From: Bacteroidota bacterium
GTDB taxonomy: Bacteria > Bacteroidota > Bacteroidia > Chitinophagales > Chitinophagaceae
DNA: 64,000 bases
Direction of reading: 5' to 3'
NCBI GenBank assembly: GCA_018268015.1
Contig: JAFDXJ010000053.1
Location: 124,001 to 188,000 of the forward strand
In this document: positions 1-9,462 of the stretch, one piece after another
Layout: the number at the start of each line of letters is the position of its first letter
How positions within the stretch are numbered: position 1 is the first letter of the stretch
Made by a program: the position numbers and the translations under genes
The notes under the pieces: generated by a model
What the model was told of the DNA's origin: nothing
The model's input: the letters and a program-made list of their open reading frames with translations, nothing else
Database searches by the model: none

Positions 1-1
1 T

Positions 2-781
2 CCCAGGTCAATTGTCCCGGGACGGGAACCGGTTTCTATTTTAACAACGCCTAATGAAAAAATAGCGTTATTGGAAAATATGGGCATAGATCATTTAGTG
101 ATCATTCCCTTTAATTTGGAATTTTCGCAACAGTCTGCAACAGCCTTCATTGAACATTTCCTGGTTGAAAAATTCCACCCACATACCGTTATTATTGGTT
201 ATGATCATCGTTTTGGAAAAGGCCGTGAAGGGGATTATCATTTAATGGAAAAGTTGGGGAAAAAATTTGGTTTTTTGGTGAAGGAAATTCCGGAACAGGT
301 TTTGAATGATATTACAGTCAGTAGCACCAGGATCCGAAAGGCATTAAACGAGGGAGAAATTGAAACGGCCAATAATTACCTGGGTCATACCTATTCCTTT
401 GAAGGGGAAGTTGTAGATGGGAAAAAAATTGGCAGGACAATCGGTTACCCTACCGCAAATATTAAAGTGTATGAACTGGAAAAATTAATTCCTGCAAATG
501 GTGTTTATGCAGTAGAAGTACGGTGTAATAGTGAAAGCAACCTTCATAAGGGAATGATGAGTATTGGTACCCGGCCTACTATTGGTGGCACACCAAGGAC
601 AATTGAAGTACATCTTTTTGATTTTACAAAGAATATATACCACAGCACCATTCGCGTTTTTGTAAAATATTTTTTAAGGAAGGAAGTAAAATTTGCAGGA
701 TTAGAAGAAATGAAATTACAATTATACCGGGATCAGTTGCAAGCCTGCTCATTTCTTCAAAAGGATCTCAGCAACACATAA
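2..781 (+). CDS. ribF: Bifunctional riboflavin kinase / FAD synthetase (5'-truncated by window edge)
   Basis: The enzyme phosphorylates riboflavin to FMN and then adenylylates FMN to FAD in the cytoplasm. The reading frame is already open at base 2, and its first residues (PGREPVSILTTPNEK) continue the FAD-synthetase domain, so the true start lies upstream of the window. The visible part holds the end of the nucleotidyltransferase domain (GYDHRFGKGREGD, then ISSTRIR-like VSSTRIRKAL) and the riboflavin kinase domain with the GRTIGYPTAN signature and IGTRPTIGG. The 3' end overlaps the convergent holA by 14 bases. Assignment is firm; only the N-terminal third is missing. Confidence 0.95.
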   Translation, partial: PRSIVPGREPVSILTTPNEKIALLENMGIDHLVIIPFNLEFSQQSATAFIEHFLVEKFHPHTVIIGYDHRFGKGREGDYHLMEKLGKKFGFLVKEIPEQVLNDITVSSTRIRKALNEGEIETANNYLGHTYSFEGEVVDGKKIGRTIGYPTANIKVYELEKLIPANGVYAVEVRCNSESNLHKGMMSIGTRPTIGGTPRTIEVHLFDFTKNIYHSTIRVFVKYFLRKEVKFAGLEEMKLQLYRDQLQACSFLQKDLSNT

Positions 782-1775
782 TTTTTACAGCCATTTCTTT
801 CAATAAACTTTCATGTTCATTGGATGCATCATTAATGCCAATACTACGTAGGTTATACTGGTGAAGCAATAATAATATTTTTTCAATACCATGAAAGCCA
901 TAATGCTCATAAGCCTGTAATGCTTGTTTGCTGGCAATAGGATTTCTGTTAAATACGTTCAAGGCTGATTGCATATTCACCTGCGGCATTTCGCAAAGGA
1001 TATATACTTTACTGAAAAAACTATATAAAGTGGGTAGTAACAAGGGCATTGGAATTGCTTTTGGATTTTCTCCGAAATATTGAATGATGCGGAGAGATTT
1101 GGCAAGGTTTTTTCCGGCTAATGCAGCTTGCAATTCAAAAGGGTTGTATTCTTTACTAATGCCAATAAAAGTTTCTATATCACTTGCTGTAATCATTTTC
1201 CGATCAACCAGGTTAATAGCCATTTTTTCCACTTCCTGTTGTATACGAGATAAATCATTTCCTATATGGTCAATTATCAGGGATAGGGCATCGGGTTGTA
1301 TCCGGTAGCCTTTATCAGCAATCATTTGAGCCGTCCACTCCGGCAACTTTTCATCGTACATTTTTTTGGAGGATAGGACCACTCCGTTTGATTTGAGTAA
1401 TTTGCTGAATTTGGTCCGCTGATCCATTTTCTTGTCTTTATAAGCAATAATGAAAATGGTGGAAGACAATGGTTTTTCAATATAAGATTCCAACTTTAAA
1501 ATTTCTTTCATGTGCTGAGCCTCCTTCAGCAAGACAACCTGCCGTTCCGCAAAAACCGGGTAACGCATACAAGCATTTAAAACATCTGCCCATTGGGCAT
1601 CTTTTCCATAAAATATGGTAAGATTAAAAGCCGCTTCCGTTTCGGGGAGTATATGATTTTCTGCGTAATTGATTACCTGGTCTATAAAATAAGGCTCATT
1701 ACCTTCTAACCAATAAATGGGTTTGAAAATATTTTTCTTCCAGTCTTCAATGATTTTTTCTGTGGCCACAGCCAA
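768..1775 (-). CDS. holA: DNA polymerase III subunit delta
   Basis: Delta is the clamp-loader subunit that opens the beta sliding clamp during replication. The 335-residue protein has the normal length and organisation: an N-terminal AAA-like fold without a working Walker A (WLEGNEPYFIDQVI near residues 22-36), the VVLLKEAQHM strand, and a helical C-terminal collar domain. It is preceded on the same strand by the PolB-type exonuclease gene with a 30-base gap, so the two may be cotranscribed. It runs convergently into ribF with a short overlap and no visible terminator. Confidence 0.93.
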   Translation of the reverse strand: MAVATEKIIEDWKKNIFKPIYWLEGNEPYFIDQVINYAENHILPETEAAFNLTIFYGKDAQWADVLNACMRYPVFAERQVVLLKEAQHMKEILKLESYIEKPLSSTIFIIAYKDKKMDQRTKFSKLLKSNGVVLSSKKMYDEKLPEWTAQMIADKGYRIQPDALSLIIDHIGNDLSRIQQEVEKMAINLVDRKMITASDIETFIGISKEYNPFELQAALAGKNLAKSLRIIQYFGENPKAIPMPLLLPTLYSFFSKVYILCEMPQVNMQSALNVFNRNPIASKQALQAYEHYGFHGIEKILLLLHQYNLRSIGINDASNEHESLLKEMAVKIMCC

Positions 1776-1805
1776 ATATCAATCTTTTTTTAAAAAGAAT
1801 AAAGT

Positions 1806-2531
1806 TCATTTTACTATGGTCACAGATCCTTCATCCAGGATAGGCATATTTTTAAATCGTAATATAATATTGGCCACAACAATGACATCTCTCTGGCAAT
1901 AAGCTGCTATGCGTGGTAGGTCATGATCTTGATAATAAACCTCTTGTACTTTGCTCCCATCCATATCTGTTTTGGAAGTAGGAATTTGAAGTACATGAGC
2001 TAATAAATTCAGCGAAATAAAATTTTTGTAATCACCGAATTTCCACCACTGTAAAGTATCCACCATTTTTACCTCCCAGGGTTTTGCGCCCTGTATAAAA
2101 AGGTATGGAGGGAGCTCCAGGCCATTTATGAGCATTCGCCTGCAGATAAATGGGATATCAAATTCACGAATATTATGTCCACAAAATTCAAAGTATTTTT
2201 TATGCTTTAAAAGCTGAAGGGAGAGTTGATTAAATTTCTGTAATAAATCCTTCTCCTCATCCCCGTATATACTTTTTACACGAAATTCTAAATGCCCGTT
2301 TTCATGCAGTACAAAATATCCTGTAGAAATACATACGATTTTCCCAAATTCAGCAAAAATCCCCGCCTTTTGTGACCAGCTTTCTTCCGGTGTAGAATTT
2401 TCTGGCATGGTTTTGGAAATCTTGTCCGACCAAAGGCTTTTCCATTCCTGGGGGAGTTGAACAAAGGCCGGAGAAACAGGCACCGTTTCAATATCTATAA
2501 AGAACAGGTCAAAAATGGAAGGGCCATTCAT
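1806..2531 (-). CDS. Predicted 3'-5' exonuclease, PolB-type DEDDy family
   Basis: This is a stand-alone proofreading-type exonuclease of the DNA polymerase B exonuclease-like family. All three exonuclease motifs are visible in the 241-residue product: FIDIETVP (ExoI DxE), GHNIREFDIPF (ExoII), and AYCQRDV (ExoIII, YxxxD). I chose the ATG at 2529-2531 because the longer frame to 2624 would run into the divergent neighbour and its extra residues do not resemble the family. It lies directly upstream of holA, suggesting a DNA replication or repair role. The true substrate is unknown. Only 35 bases separate it from the divergent gene. Confidence 0.85.
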   Translation of the reverse strand: MNGPSIFDLFFIDIETVPVSPAFVQLPQEWKSLWSDKISKTMPENSTPEESWSQKAGIFAEFGKIVCISTGYFVLHENGHLEFRVKSIYGDEEKDLLQKFNQLSLQLLKHKKYFEFCGHNIREFDIPFICRRMLINGLELPPYLFIQGAKPWEVKMVDTLQWWKFGDYKNFISLNLLAHVLQIPTSKTDMDGSKVQEVYYQDHDLPRIAAYCQRDVIVVANIILRFKNMPILDEGSVTIVK

Positions 2532-2566
2532 AAGTGAAATATATTTAATAAAACAAACAACAAAAC

Positions 2567-3562
2567 ATGAGTTACTCAAATTATCCAACCACAGGCTCAC
2601 CAAATCAGCCTGCAGCCCAGCCACCTAAAGATAATAGAAAAATCATATATGCCATCTTAGTTATTGCATTATTGGGAACATGGGGTTACCTGATTTATGA
2701 TAAGAATAAATCTTCCGACACCATTACACAATTGCAAACTCAATATTCAAGTGTTGATTCTGCACGTAGTTCTGTGCAATTAGAATATAATGCAGCACTC
2801 GCACGCATGGATTCACTTGCAGGAAGCAATACGGAATTGACCGGCGCTTTGAATGATAAGAAAAATGAAATTGAAAAACTAAAAGCCGATATTAAATCTG
2901 AATTAGGCAAGAAAAATGCTGACCTGTCAAAGGCAAAGTCTATGATTGCTCAATTGAATGGAAAAATCACAGACTTACTTTCACAAATTGAGGAATTAAA
3001 AACTCAAAACCAGGCTTTGACTACTTCTAATCAACAATTGACTACAGAGCGGGATACTTTATCTTCTCAAAAGAAAGTCGTAGAGCAAAATCTGGCAAAT
3101 ACTCAGGCACAGAAAGCAGCTGTAGTGGATGTAGCATCTACATTGCATGCATCCAATATCAATATAGCAGCAATCAATATTAAGAATAGTGGTAAAGAGA
3201 AGACTACTTCTACAGCAAAAAGAACGGATATTTTCCGTATCTCTTTTGATCTGGATGAAAACAGGATAGCGCCCAGTGGATCCAAAGAATTATATGTAAT
3301 TGTTACTGCACCCGATGGGAACCCCATCACGATTCCTGGAAATGGAAGCGGCACATTTACCACGCGTGATGCAGGTGAAAAAGTATTTACAAGCAAAGTC
3401 ACCGTACAATATGAACAGGGTAAATTAACTCCCGTAAGTTTCGATTGGAAGCCCGAAGCAGGTAAATATCAAACAGGAAATTATAAAATTCAGATATACC
3501 AGAATGGATATAAAATTGGTGAAGGATATAAGACTTTAAAGAAAGGTGGATTATTTGGTTAA
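2567..3562 (+). CDS. Membrane-anchored coiled-coil protein of unknown function
   Basis: I do not recognise a named family. The 331-residue protein has a short polar N-terminus rich in P, Q and N, one transmembrane helix at about residues 26-43, a long coiled coil from about 50 to 180 with heptad-like L, I and A spacing, and a C-terminal beta-rich domain (about 220-331) with FRISFDLDEN and a repeated GNYKIQIYQNGYKIGEG-like strand pattern. The topology suggests that the coiled coil and beta domain face the periplasm. The gene is transcribed divergently from the exonuclease and ends in its own terminator, so it is probably monocistronic. Confidence 0.8.
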   Translation: MSYSNYPTTGSPNQPAAQPPKDNRKIIYAILVIALLGTWGYLIYDKNKSSDTITQLQTQYSSVDSARSSVQLEYNAALARMDSLAGSNTELTGALNDKKNEIEKLKADIKSELGKKNADLSKAKSMIAQLNGKITDLLSQIEELKTQNQALTTSNQQLTTERDTLSSQKKVVEQNLANTQAQKAAVVDVASTLHASNINIAAINIKNSGKEKTTSTAKRTDIFRISFDLDENRIAPSGSKELYVIVTAPDGNPITIPGNGSGTFTTRDAGEKVFTSKVTVQYEQGKLTPVSFDWKPEAGKYQTGNYKIQIYQNGYKIGEGYKTLKKGGLFG

Positions 3563-3593
3563 TTACTCCCTCTATATATTTCTTATTATTTTG

Positions 3594-3616
3594 AAAAACC
3601 CCAGCATGGGGTTTTT
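3594..3616 (+). terminator. Rho-independent terminator of the coiled-coil gene
   Basis: A perfect 10-base inverted repeat (AAAAACCCCA / TGGGGTTTTT) with a 3-base loop ends in a T-run, 31 bases after the stop codon. Confidence 0.85.
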
Positions 3617-3766
3617 CTTTGTTTAAAATAACTTAAGCCATATGAATTAAGTATGTGATGAGAAATAGCGGAAATTCAGCTGTAACAATGCAATCTTTAG
3701 GAGAAGTCTTATGACAAATACTTATCACTCTTTTACCGATAGAAAAAAGTACTCAAAATAAAATTG

Positions 3767-5326
3767 TCAGACTTTAGTGGTCATCTTAATAACCGGGATA
3801 ATCATTTCTTCCAGGCTTACGCCTCCATGCTGGAAAGTATTTCTATAATAATTTACATAATGATTATAATTATTAGGATAACATAGAAAGCCTTCCTCTT
3901 TGGCAAAGATGAATGATGAATTTACATTTGGCGTTGGTAGCCCGGCCTCTTTCGGGTCACGAAATACCAATACATCTTTAGGATCATAGTTGAGATTCCT
4001 GCCGTGTTTATAACGCAGGTTTGTTGTGGTTTGTTTGTCGCCAATGACTTTTGAGGGGTTTTTAACACGCACACTACCATGATCGGTAGCGAGTACAATA
4101 TTAATTTTTTTATCAGCAATTTTTTTCAATGCCTGGTGAAGAGGGCTATGCTCAAACCAGCTGCGTGTAATACTGCGATAGCTGACTTCATCTGCTGCCA
4201 GCTCTTTCAGAATTTCAATTTCCGTACGTGCATGGCTCAGCATATCTACGAAATTATAAATGATGACGGTTAAATCATTTTGCAGTAGATTATGAATGTT
4301 AGAAACCAATTGCTGGCCATCATGGTGGTTGACTACTTTGGTATAATTGAACCGAATATTTTCTTTGCGTAATTTTTTTAATTGTGCTTTTAAAAAGGTT
4401 TCTTCAAATAAGTTTTTTCCACCTTCCTCATCATCATTTTTCCATTCTTTAGGAAAATGTTTTTCAATATCTACCGGCATCATTCCGGCAAAGATTGCAT
4501 TGCGGCAATATTGTGTGGCCGTGGGCAAAATACTGTAAAAAGTATCTTCTTCAATGATCCGGAAATTCTCAGAGAAGATAGGTTCTATTGCTTTCCATTG
4601 ATCAAAGCGTAAATTATCTATCACAATAAAAAAAGTAGGAATATCTGTTTCTAAAAAAGGAACCACCTTTTCCTTAAATAATTGATGGCTCAAGATCGGG
4701 GATGAGGCATTAGGTTTTTGAATCCAGCTCGTATAATTCCGGCTAATGAATTTAAAAAACTCTGTATTTGCTTCGTGTTTCTGGGCCTGGAAGACATCTT
4801 GCATTTCAGGGCTGTTGCTTTTTTCCATCTCCAATTCCCAAAATACAAGCTTTTTATAGATATCCATCCATTCACGACTTTCGGGATTACTATTCAGGGC
4901 AATAAATAAATTTCGAAATTGCTGCTGATATGCATTGGTTGTTTTTTCAGATACAAGCCTTTTATTGTCAATAATTTTTTTCAAAGCCAATAAAACCTGG
5001 TTGGGATTTACCGGTTTTATCAGGTAATCGGTAATCTGGCTTCCGATCGCATCATCCATCAAATCCTCAGTTTCATTTTTGGTAATCATGACCACAGGTA
5101 ATTGTTTACTTACCTCTTTCATTTTTTGTAATGTTTCCAATCCGGATATACCCGGCATTGTTTCATCGAGTAATACTACATCTACTTCATTTTCTTTAAC
5201 AAAGTCAATGGCTTCAAACCCATTTGTAAGCGTATATACTTCATACCCTTTTTCCTGTAAAAATAATTTTTGCGACTGCAGGCTTTCTATTTCGTCATCC
5301 ACCCAGAGTATAGTTGCTAATGCCAT
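3767..5326 (-). CDS. porX: PorX: response regulator with PglZ/alkaline-phosphatase-fold output domain
   Basis: PorX is the response regulator that, with the sensor kinase PorY, controls type IX secretion genes in Bacteroidota. The 519-residue protein has an N-terminal receiver domain (acidic pocket D10/D11, phosphoacceptor D54 in LLDETMPG, conserved K near 104 in LIKPVN), a helical linker (about 125-215), and a PglZ domain from about 220. In that domain D237 (VIDNLR), T271 (PTATQYCR), the DMLSHAR stretch and ATDHGS form the metal-dependent active site. T271 is at the position known as the nucleophile in Porphyromonas PorX. The gene is monocistronic; no PorY or secretion gene is in the window. 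Confidence 0.92.
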   Translation of the reverse strand: MALATILWVDDEIESLQSQKLFLQEKGYEVYTLTNGFEAIDFVKENEVDVVLLDETMPGISGLETLQKMKEVSKQLPVVMITKNETEDLMDDAIGSQITDYLIKPVNPNQVLLALKKIIDNKRLVSEKTTNAYQQQFRNLFIALNSNPESREWMDIYKKLVFWELEMEKSNSPEMQDVFQAQKHEANTEFFKFISRNYTSWIQKPNASSPILSHQLFKEKVVPFLETDIPTFFIVIDNLRFDQWKAIEPIFSENFRIIEEDTFYSILPTATQYCRNAIFAGMMPVDIEKHFPKEWKNDDEEGGKNLFEETFLKAQLKKLRKENIRFNYTKVVNHHDGQQLVSNIHNLLQNDLTVIIYNFVDMLSHARTEIEILKELAADEVSYRSITRSWFEHSPLHQALKKIADKKINIVLATDHGSVRVKNPSKVIGDKQTTTNLRYKHGRNLNYDPKDVLVFRDPKEAGLPTPNVNSSFIFAKEEGFLCYPNNYNHYVNYYRNTFQHGGVSLEEMIIPVIKMTTKV

Positions 5327-5409
5327 ATTTTTAGTTTAAGCCGGCCAATAATTATATATTAATCCGGTATCCTGTGTAAAATCAATCCGAATCGCCAAAA
5401 TACAAATTG

Positions 5410-5417
5410 TACTTTTG
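5410..5417 (+). promoter_or_regulatory. Candidate -7 element for the HD-domain gene
   Basis: TACTTTTG matches TAnnTTTG exactly and lies 43 bases before the start codon. No clear -33 TTTG is seen. Confidence 0.5.
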
Positions 5418-5460
5418 CTTTCAATCCGGAAACGGGTTGTTTAACAAATAAAAAACATAG

Positions 5461-6672
5461 ATGGAACAGGCATTGCGTAAAATTATTAATGATCCCGTAT
5501 ATGGTTTTATCACGATCAATGACCCTTTGATTTTCCGATTAATGGCTCAGCCGGTTTATCAGCGATTAAGGAGGATACATCAAATGGCACTGGCGCATCT
5601 TGTATATCCGGGAGCGGTGCATTCCAGGCTACATCATTCCCTGGGTGCATATCATCTCATGTGCCAGGCAGTGGCAGAACTACGGTTAAAAGGAATTGAT
5701 ATTTCTCCTGATGAAGAAACGGCAGTGAAGGCAGCTATCCTGTTACATGATATTGGGCATGGGCCTTATTCACATGCCCTGGAATATACGCTTATTCCCG
5801 GAGTACAGCATGAAACGCTGAGTCTGCTTATCATGCAACAGTTGAATGATCTTTTAGATGGAGAATTAACTTTAGCAATTGATATTTTTACCAATCAATA
5901 TCATAAGCCGTTCCTGCATCAACTAATATCCGGTCAATTGGATATGGATCGAATGGATTATTTAACCAGGGATAGTTTTTTTACCGGAGTAAGTGAGGGA
6001 GTTATTGGATATGCACGTATTTTAAAAATGTTGCATGTACATGAAGGACAATTGATGGTGGAAGAAAAAGGCATTTATAGTGTGGAAAAATTTTTGGTGG
6101 CACGCAGGCAAATGTATTGGCAGGTCTATTTACATAAAACAGTATTAGCTTCTGAAAAGATGCTGGTAAAAATTATGGAACGGGTACATGAATTGTACCC
6201 ACTTAATGGAACATCATTATCCATCAATCAACCTCTGGATTACTTTTTTCAGGAGTTTTCCGGTGAAATGACTAAGACAGCACTTGAAAATTTTTGCCGA
6301 TTGGATGATGCTGATATACTATTTGCCATAAAAAAATGGGCTTCATTTTCCGATCCTATTTTATCCCTGTTATGTACATCTTTGTTAAATAGGAAATTAT
6401 ATAAAACAAGCCTGCAAACTCAACCGTTTAATGCTACAAAAATAGCCTTATTGGAAGCAGAAATACTCTCCCGATATAGGGTAGATAAAAAGGATTTGCA
6501 TTACTACATTTTTTGTGGAGAAACGGCAAATACAACCTATACACCTGAACATGAAAAAATTTTGATTATTTTTAAAAATGGTATGATTAAAAATATTGCA
6601 GAAATTGACAATCCACTTATTCATCAAACGTTGTCAATGCCTGTAAAAAAATTCTACATTTGTCATTTATAA
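5461..6672 (+). CDS. HD-domain phosphohydrolase (dGTPase/SAMHD1-like)
   Basis: The 403-residue protein has the ordered metal-binding signature of the HD superfamily: HHSLGAYH (about 58-65), LLHDIGHGPYSHALE (about 93-107) and the distal DMDRMDYLTRD (about 160-170). The last motif and overall length place it with the SAMHD1/dNTP triphosphohydrolase-like group rather than with stringent-response enzymes. Its substrate cannot be read from the sequence. It precedes lpxD by 40 bases on the same strand, so it may head the lipid A operon, although a functional link is not established. Confidence 0.85.
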   Translation: MEQALRKIINDPVYGFITINDPLIFRLMAQPVYQRLRRIHQMALAHLVYPGAVHSRLHHSLGAYHLMCQAVAELRLKGIDISPDEETAVKAAILLHDIGHGPYSHALEYTLIPGVQHETLSLLIMQQLNDLLDGELTLAIDIFTNQYHKPFLHQLISGQLDMDRMDYLTRDSFFTGVSEGVIGYARILKMLHVHEGQLMVEEKGIYSVEKFLVARRQMYWQVYLHKTVLASEKMLVKIMERVHELYPLNGTSLSINQPLDYFFQEFSGEMTKTALENFCRLDDADILFAIKKWASFSDPILSLLCTSLLNRKLYKTSLQTQPFNATKIALLEAEILSRYRVDKKDLHYYIFCGETANTTYTPEHEKILIIFKNGMIKNIAEIDNPLIHQTLSMPVKKFYICHL

Positions 6673-6712
6673 AAAGTAAAAGAATGCTTTTTTAATTTTT
6701 AAAAAATTAGTT

Positions 6713-7756
6713 ATGGTTTTTACCGCAGTACAAATTGCCACCTTGATCCAGGGTGAAATCGTTGGAGACGAAAGAGCAGAAGTAAATGCTTTTGGAAAAA
6801 TTGAAGAAGCGAAGAAGGGCCAGCTTGCATTCCTGGCAAATCCCAAGTATGAAGAATTTTTATACAATTGCAAAGCATCCATTATCATCATTAATAAAAG
6901 CCTTGAATTAAAACATGAAACCCAAGCAACACTCATCCGGGTAGAAAATGCCTATAGTGCATTTGCAACATTATTGAATATGTACCAGGAAATGGCTACA
7001 CAACAATTGAAAGGCACACAGGATCCTGTTTTCATTCATCCTACATCAAAAATCGGGGATCAGGTTTTTATTGGCGCATTCACTTATATCGGCGAAAATG
7101 TAGAGCTTGGAAATAATGTAAAATTATTCCCGGGTATCTTTTTGGGAAATAATGTGACTATTGGTGAAGGGTCTATTTTACATGCAGGGGTTAAGATTTA
7201 TCATGATTGCAAAATAGGTAAAAATGTGACGATCCATGCAGGATCTGTTTTGGGTAGCGATGGATTTGGATACGCACCTCAAACGGATGGGTCCTATAAA
7301 AAAGTTCCTCAAATAGGAAATGTGGTTGTAGAAGATTTTGTAGAAATTGGTGCAAATGCTACAATTGACCGCGCAACAATTGGTTCTACATTGATTAAGG
7401 CCGGTGCAAAATTAGATAACCTTATTCAGGTGGCACATAATGTTGAAGTTGGAAATAATACCGTTATTGCAGCACAGGCCGGCATTAGTGGAAGCACTAA
7501 GATTGGGAATAATGTACAAATTGGTGGGCAAGCCGGAATTGTAGGCCATATTCAAATTGCAGACGGATGTAAAGTGAATGCACAAAGTGGTGTCACAAAA
7601 ACGTTGAAAACACCCAATACTTCCTTAACCGGTTCTCCGGCATTTGATTATACCAGCGCTTTACGTAGCCAGGCTATTACCCGAAAACTGCCCGACCTGG
7701 AAAAAAGAGTAGCAGAATTGGAGAAAATTATACAACAGTTAAAAGTGAATGCCTGA
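6713..7756 (+). CDS. lpxD: UDP-3-O-(3-hydroxyacyl)glucosamine N-acyltransferase
   Basis: LpxD transfers the second hydroxyacyl chain, from acyl-ACP, to the amine of UDP-3-O-acyl-glucosamine in lipid A synthesis. The 347-residue protein has the uridine-binding N-terminal domain (about 1-100) and a long left-handed beta-helix of hexapeptide repeats (about 105-300), including GSDGFGYAP and the HAGVKIYHDC stretch. It ends in a short coiled C-terminal helix (LEKRVAELEKI). Its stop codon overlaps or nearly abuts the next gene, lpxC-fabZ, consistent with one operon. Confidence 0.96.
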   Translation: MVFTAVQIATLIQGEIVGDERAEVNAFGKIEEAKKGQLAFLANPKYEEFLYNCKASIIIINKSLELKHETQATLIRVENAYSAFATLLNMYQEMATQQLKGTQDPVFIHPTSKIGDQVFIGAFTYIGENVELGNNVKLFPGIFLGNNVTIGEGSILHAGVKIYHDCKIGKNVTIHAGSVLGSDGFGYAPQTDGSYKKVPQIGNVVVEDFVEIGANATIDRATIGSTLIKAGAKLDNLIQVAHNVEVGNNTVIAAQAGISGSTKIGNNVQIGGQAGIVGHIQIADGCKVNAQSGVTKTLKTPNTSLTGSPAFDYTSALRSQAITRKLPDLEKRVAELEKIIQQLKVNA

Positions 7757-7796
7757 AAACTTTTCAAAGAAAAGCAACAGATATATTAACCGAAAG

Positions 7797-9212
7797 ATGA
7801 CCGTTATGGATCAAAATTTTAATCCCGACAAACAACATACCATTGCACAGGATGCAATCATTCATGGTACCGGATTGCATACAGGAGTGTTTTGCGAAAT
7901 GACTTTAAAGCCCGCAAAACCAGGCTTTGGTATTCAATTTCAACGAATGGACCTGCCTGGCAAGCCTGTTATTAAAGCAGATTGCGATCTTGTTTCAGAT
8001 ACCAGCAGGGGTACTACCTTGCAATTAGGCGAGGCCAAAGTGGTTACTGTAGAGCACATCCTGGCTGCACTTGTAGGAATGGGCGTTGATAATGTACTCG
8101 TTGAATTAACCGGCCCGGAAATACCTATCATGGATGGCAGCTCTGGACAGTTTACAGAAATGATCGAAATCGCGGGCGTATCCGAACAGGATGCATCCAA
8201 GTCCTGGTATAGCTTGGATGAAAATATTTTTTTGTATGATGAAGCAAAGCGGGTTGAAATGACTGCACTTCCTTCGCATGAATATCGTATCACAACTCTT
8301 ATTGACTTCAACAGCCCCGTTCTGGGTACACAACATGCAGCATTAAAGAACCTTCAGGAGTTTCAAAAAGAAATAGCACCATGTCGCACTTTTTGTTTTC
8401 TGCATGAATTAGAAACCCTCATGGAAAATAACCTGATTAAAGGAGGTGATATAAATAATGCCATCGTGGTGGTAGATAAGCCCATCCAGGACGATGAAAT
8501 GTCTCGCCTGGCAAAAATTTTTAAAAAGGATAAAATTGAAATCAAAAGTGAAGGGTACCTGGATAACCTGGAATTACGATTTCCCAATGAACCTGCTCGC
8601 CATAAATTACTGGATGTAGTGGGCGACCTGGCCTTAATTGGCTACCCCATTAAGACCCGGATTATTGCCAATAGGCCCGGACATAGTACCAATGTGGCAT
8701 TTGCAAAAAAAATAAAGCAACATATTCGGAAAAATAAACATTTGAAAGATGTGCCGATATATGACCCGACCATTGCTCCAATTTTTAATTTGGAATATAT
8801 TGAAAAAACGTTGCCTCACAGATTCCCCTTTTTATTAATTGATAAAATCATTGATTTATCTGATACACATATTACCGGTATTAAAAATGTAACATTCAAT
8901 GAATGGTTTTTCCAGGGGCATTTCCCGGGAAACCCGGTAATGCCCGGTGTTTTGCAAGTTGAAGCGCTTGCACAAACAGGCGGTATTCTGGCTATTAACA
9001 GCATGGGAGAAGGTAATTACAATACGTACTTTTTGAAAATTGATCAGTGTAAGTTTAAGCAAAAAGTAGTTCCCGGTGATACGATGATTTTGCAAATGGA
9101 ATTGGCTGCTCCGATACGCAGGGGTATTTGTGAAATGAAAGGAACGGTGTATGTTGGAGGAAAAGTAGCTACGGAAGCTTTTCTGGTTGCACAGGTCGTG
9201 AAGGCTGATTGA
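7797..9212 (+). CDS. lpxC-fabZ: Fused UDP-3-O-acyl-GlcNAc deacetylase / 3-hydroxyacyl-ACP dehydratase
   Basis: One polypeptide carries two enzymes. Residues about 1-310 are LpxC, the zinc deacetylase that commits the pathway to lipid A (VEHILAAL, MDGSS, and the zinc/catalytic motif ARHKLLDVVGDL). Residues about 325-470 are FabZ, a hot-dog-fold dehydratase of fatty-acid synthesis (LPHRFPFLLIDK, GHFPGNPVMPGVLQVEALAQ). Such fusions are common in Bacteroidota. The start is uncertain: ATG at 7797 or 7806 fits the family N-terminus, while an upstream ATG at 7749 overlaps the end of lpxD by 8 bases and adds residues that do not look conserved. Confidence 0.95.
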   Translation: MTVMDQNFNPDKQHTIAQDAIIHGTGLHTGVFCEMTLKPAKPGFGIQFQRMDLPGKPVIKADCDLVSDTSRGTTLQLGEAKVVTVEHILAALVGMGVDNVLVELTGPEIPIMDGSSGQFTEMIEIAGVSEQDASKSWYSLDENIFLYDEAKRVEMTALPSHEYRITTLIDFNSPVLGTQHAALKNLQEFQKEIAPCRTFCFLHELETLMENNLIKGGDINNAIVVVDKPIQDDEMSRLAKIFKKDKIEIKSEGYLDNLELRFPNEPARHKLLDVVGDLALIGYPIKTRIIANRPGHSTNVAFAKKIKQHIRKNKHLKDVPIYDPTIAPIFNLEYIEKTLPHRFPFLLIDKIIDLSDTHITGIKNVTFNEWFFQGHFPGNPVMPGVLQVEALAQTGGILAINSMGEGNYNTYFLKIDQCKFKQKVVPGDTMILQMELAAPIRRGICEMKGTVYVGGKVATEAFLVAQVVKAD

Positions 9213-9415
9213 TGACCATGTTCATAAAATTAATTGATATAGTCATTTAAGATTATAAATAGTCTTTCCTATTGAAAACCTCTTGACAGCTTAACACATT
9301 TACAAAAATTGATTTTTTATCGGTTTTTTTCATCAATTCCAACGTATAATGCTACTTTTTACTTAATTAAAATCCAAGTAATTATTTTCAAAGACCCTAT
9401 TTATAAATTTAATTC

Positions 9416-9423
9416 TAATTTTG
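9416..9423 (+). promoter_or_regulatory. Candidate -7 element for lpxA
   Basis: TAATTTTG matches TAnnTTTG and lies 39 bases before the lpxA start, within a 250-base AT-rich gap (9213-9462) that separates lpxA from lpxC-fabZ. I see nothing else in that gap, so lpxA probably has its own promoter. Confidence 0.5.
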
Positions 9424-9462
9424 GCATTTTATAAAATGATTTTAGTAGCAAATAACTCCTGA

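Noticed and set aside
1084..1308. Plus-strand frame inside holA
   Set aside because: Shadow of the well-supported holA gene; no independent evidence.
3707..3760. Short frame with an AGGAG-like leader ending before porX
   Set aside because: Sixteen residues without family features; Bacteroidota genes here do not rely on Shine-Dalgarno sequences.
3767..5326. PglZ domain as a sign of a BREX phage-defence system
   Set aside because: The PglZ domain is fused to a receiver domain, as in PorX, and no brx genes are near.
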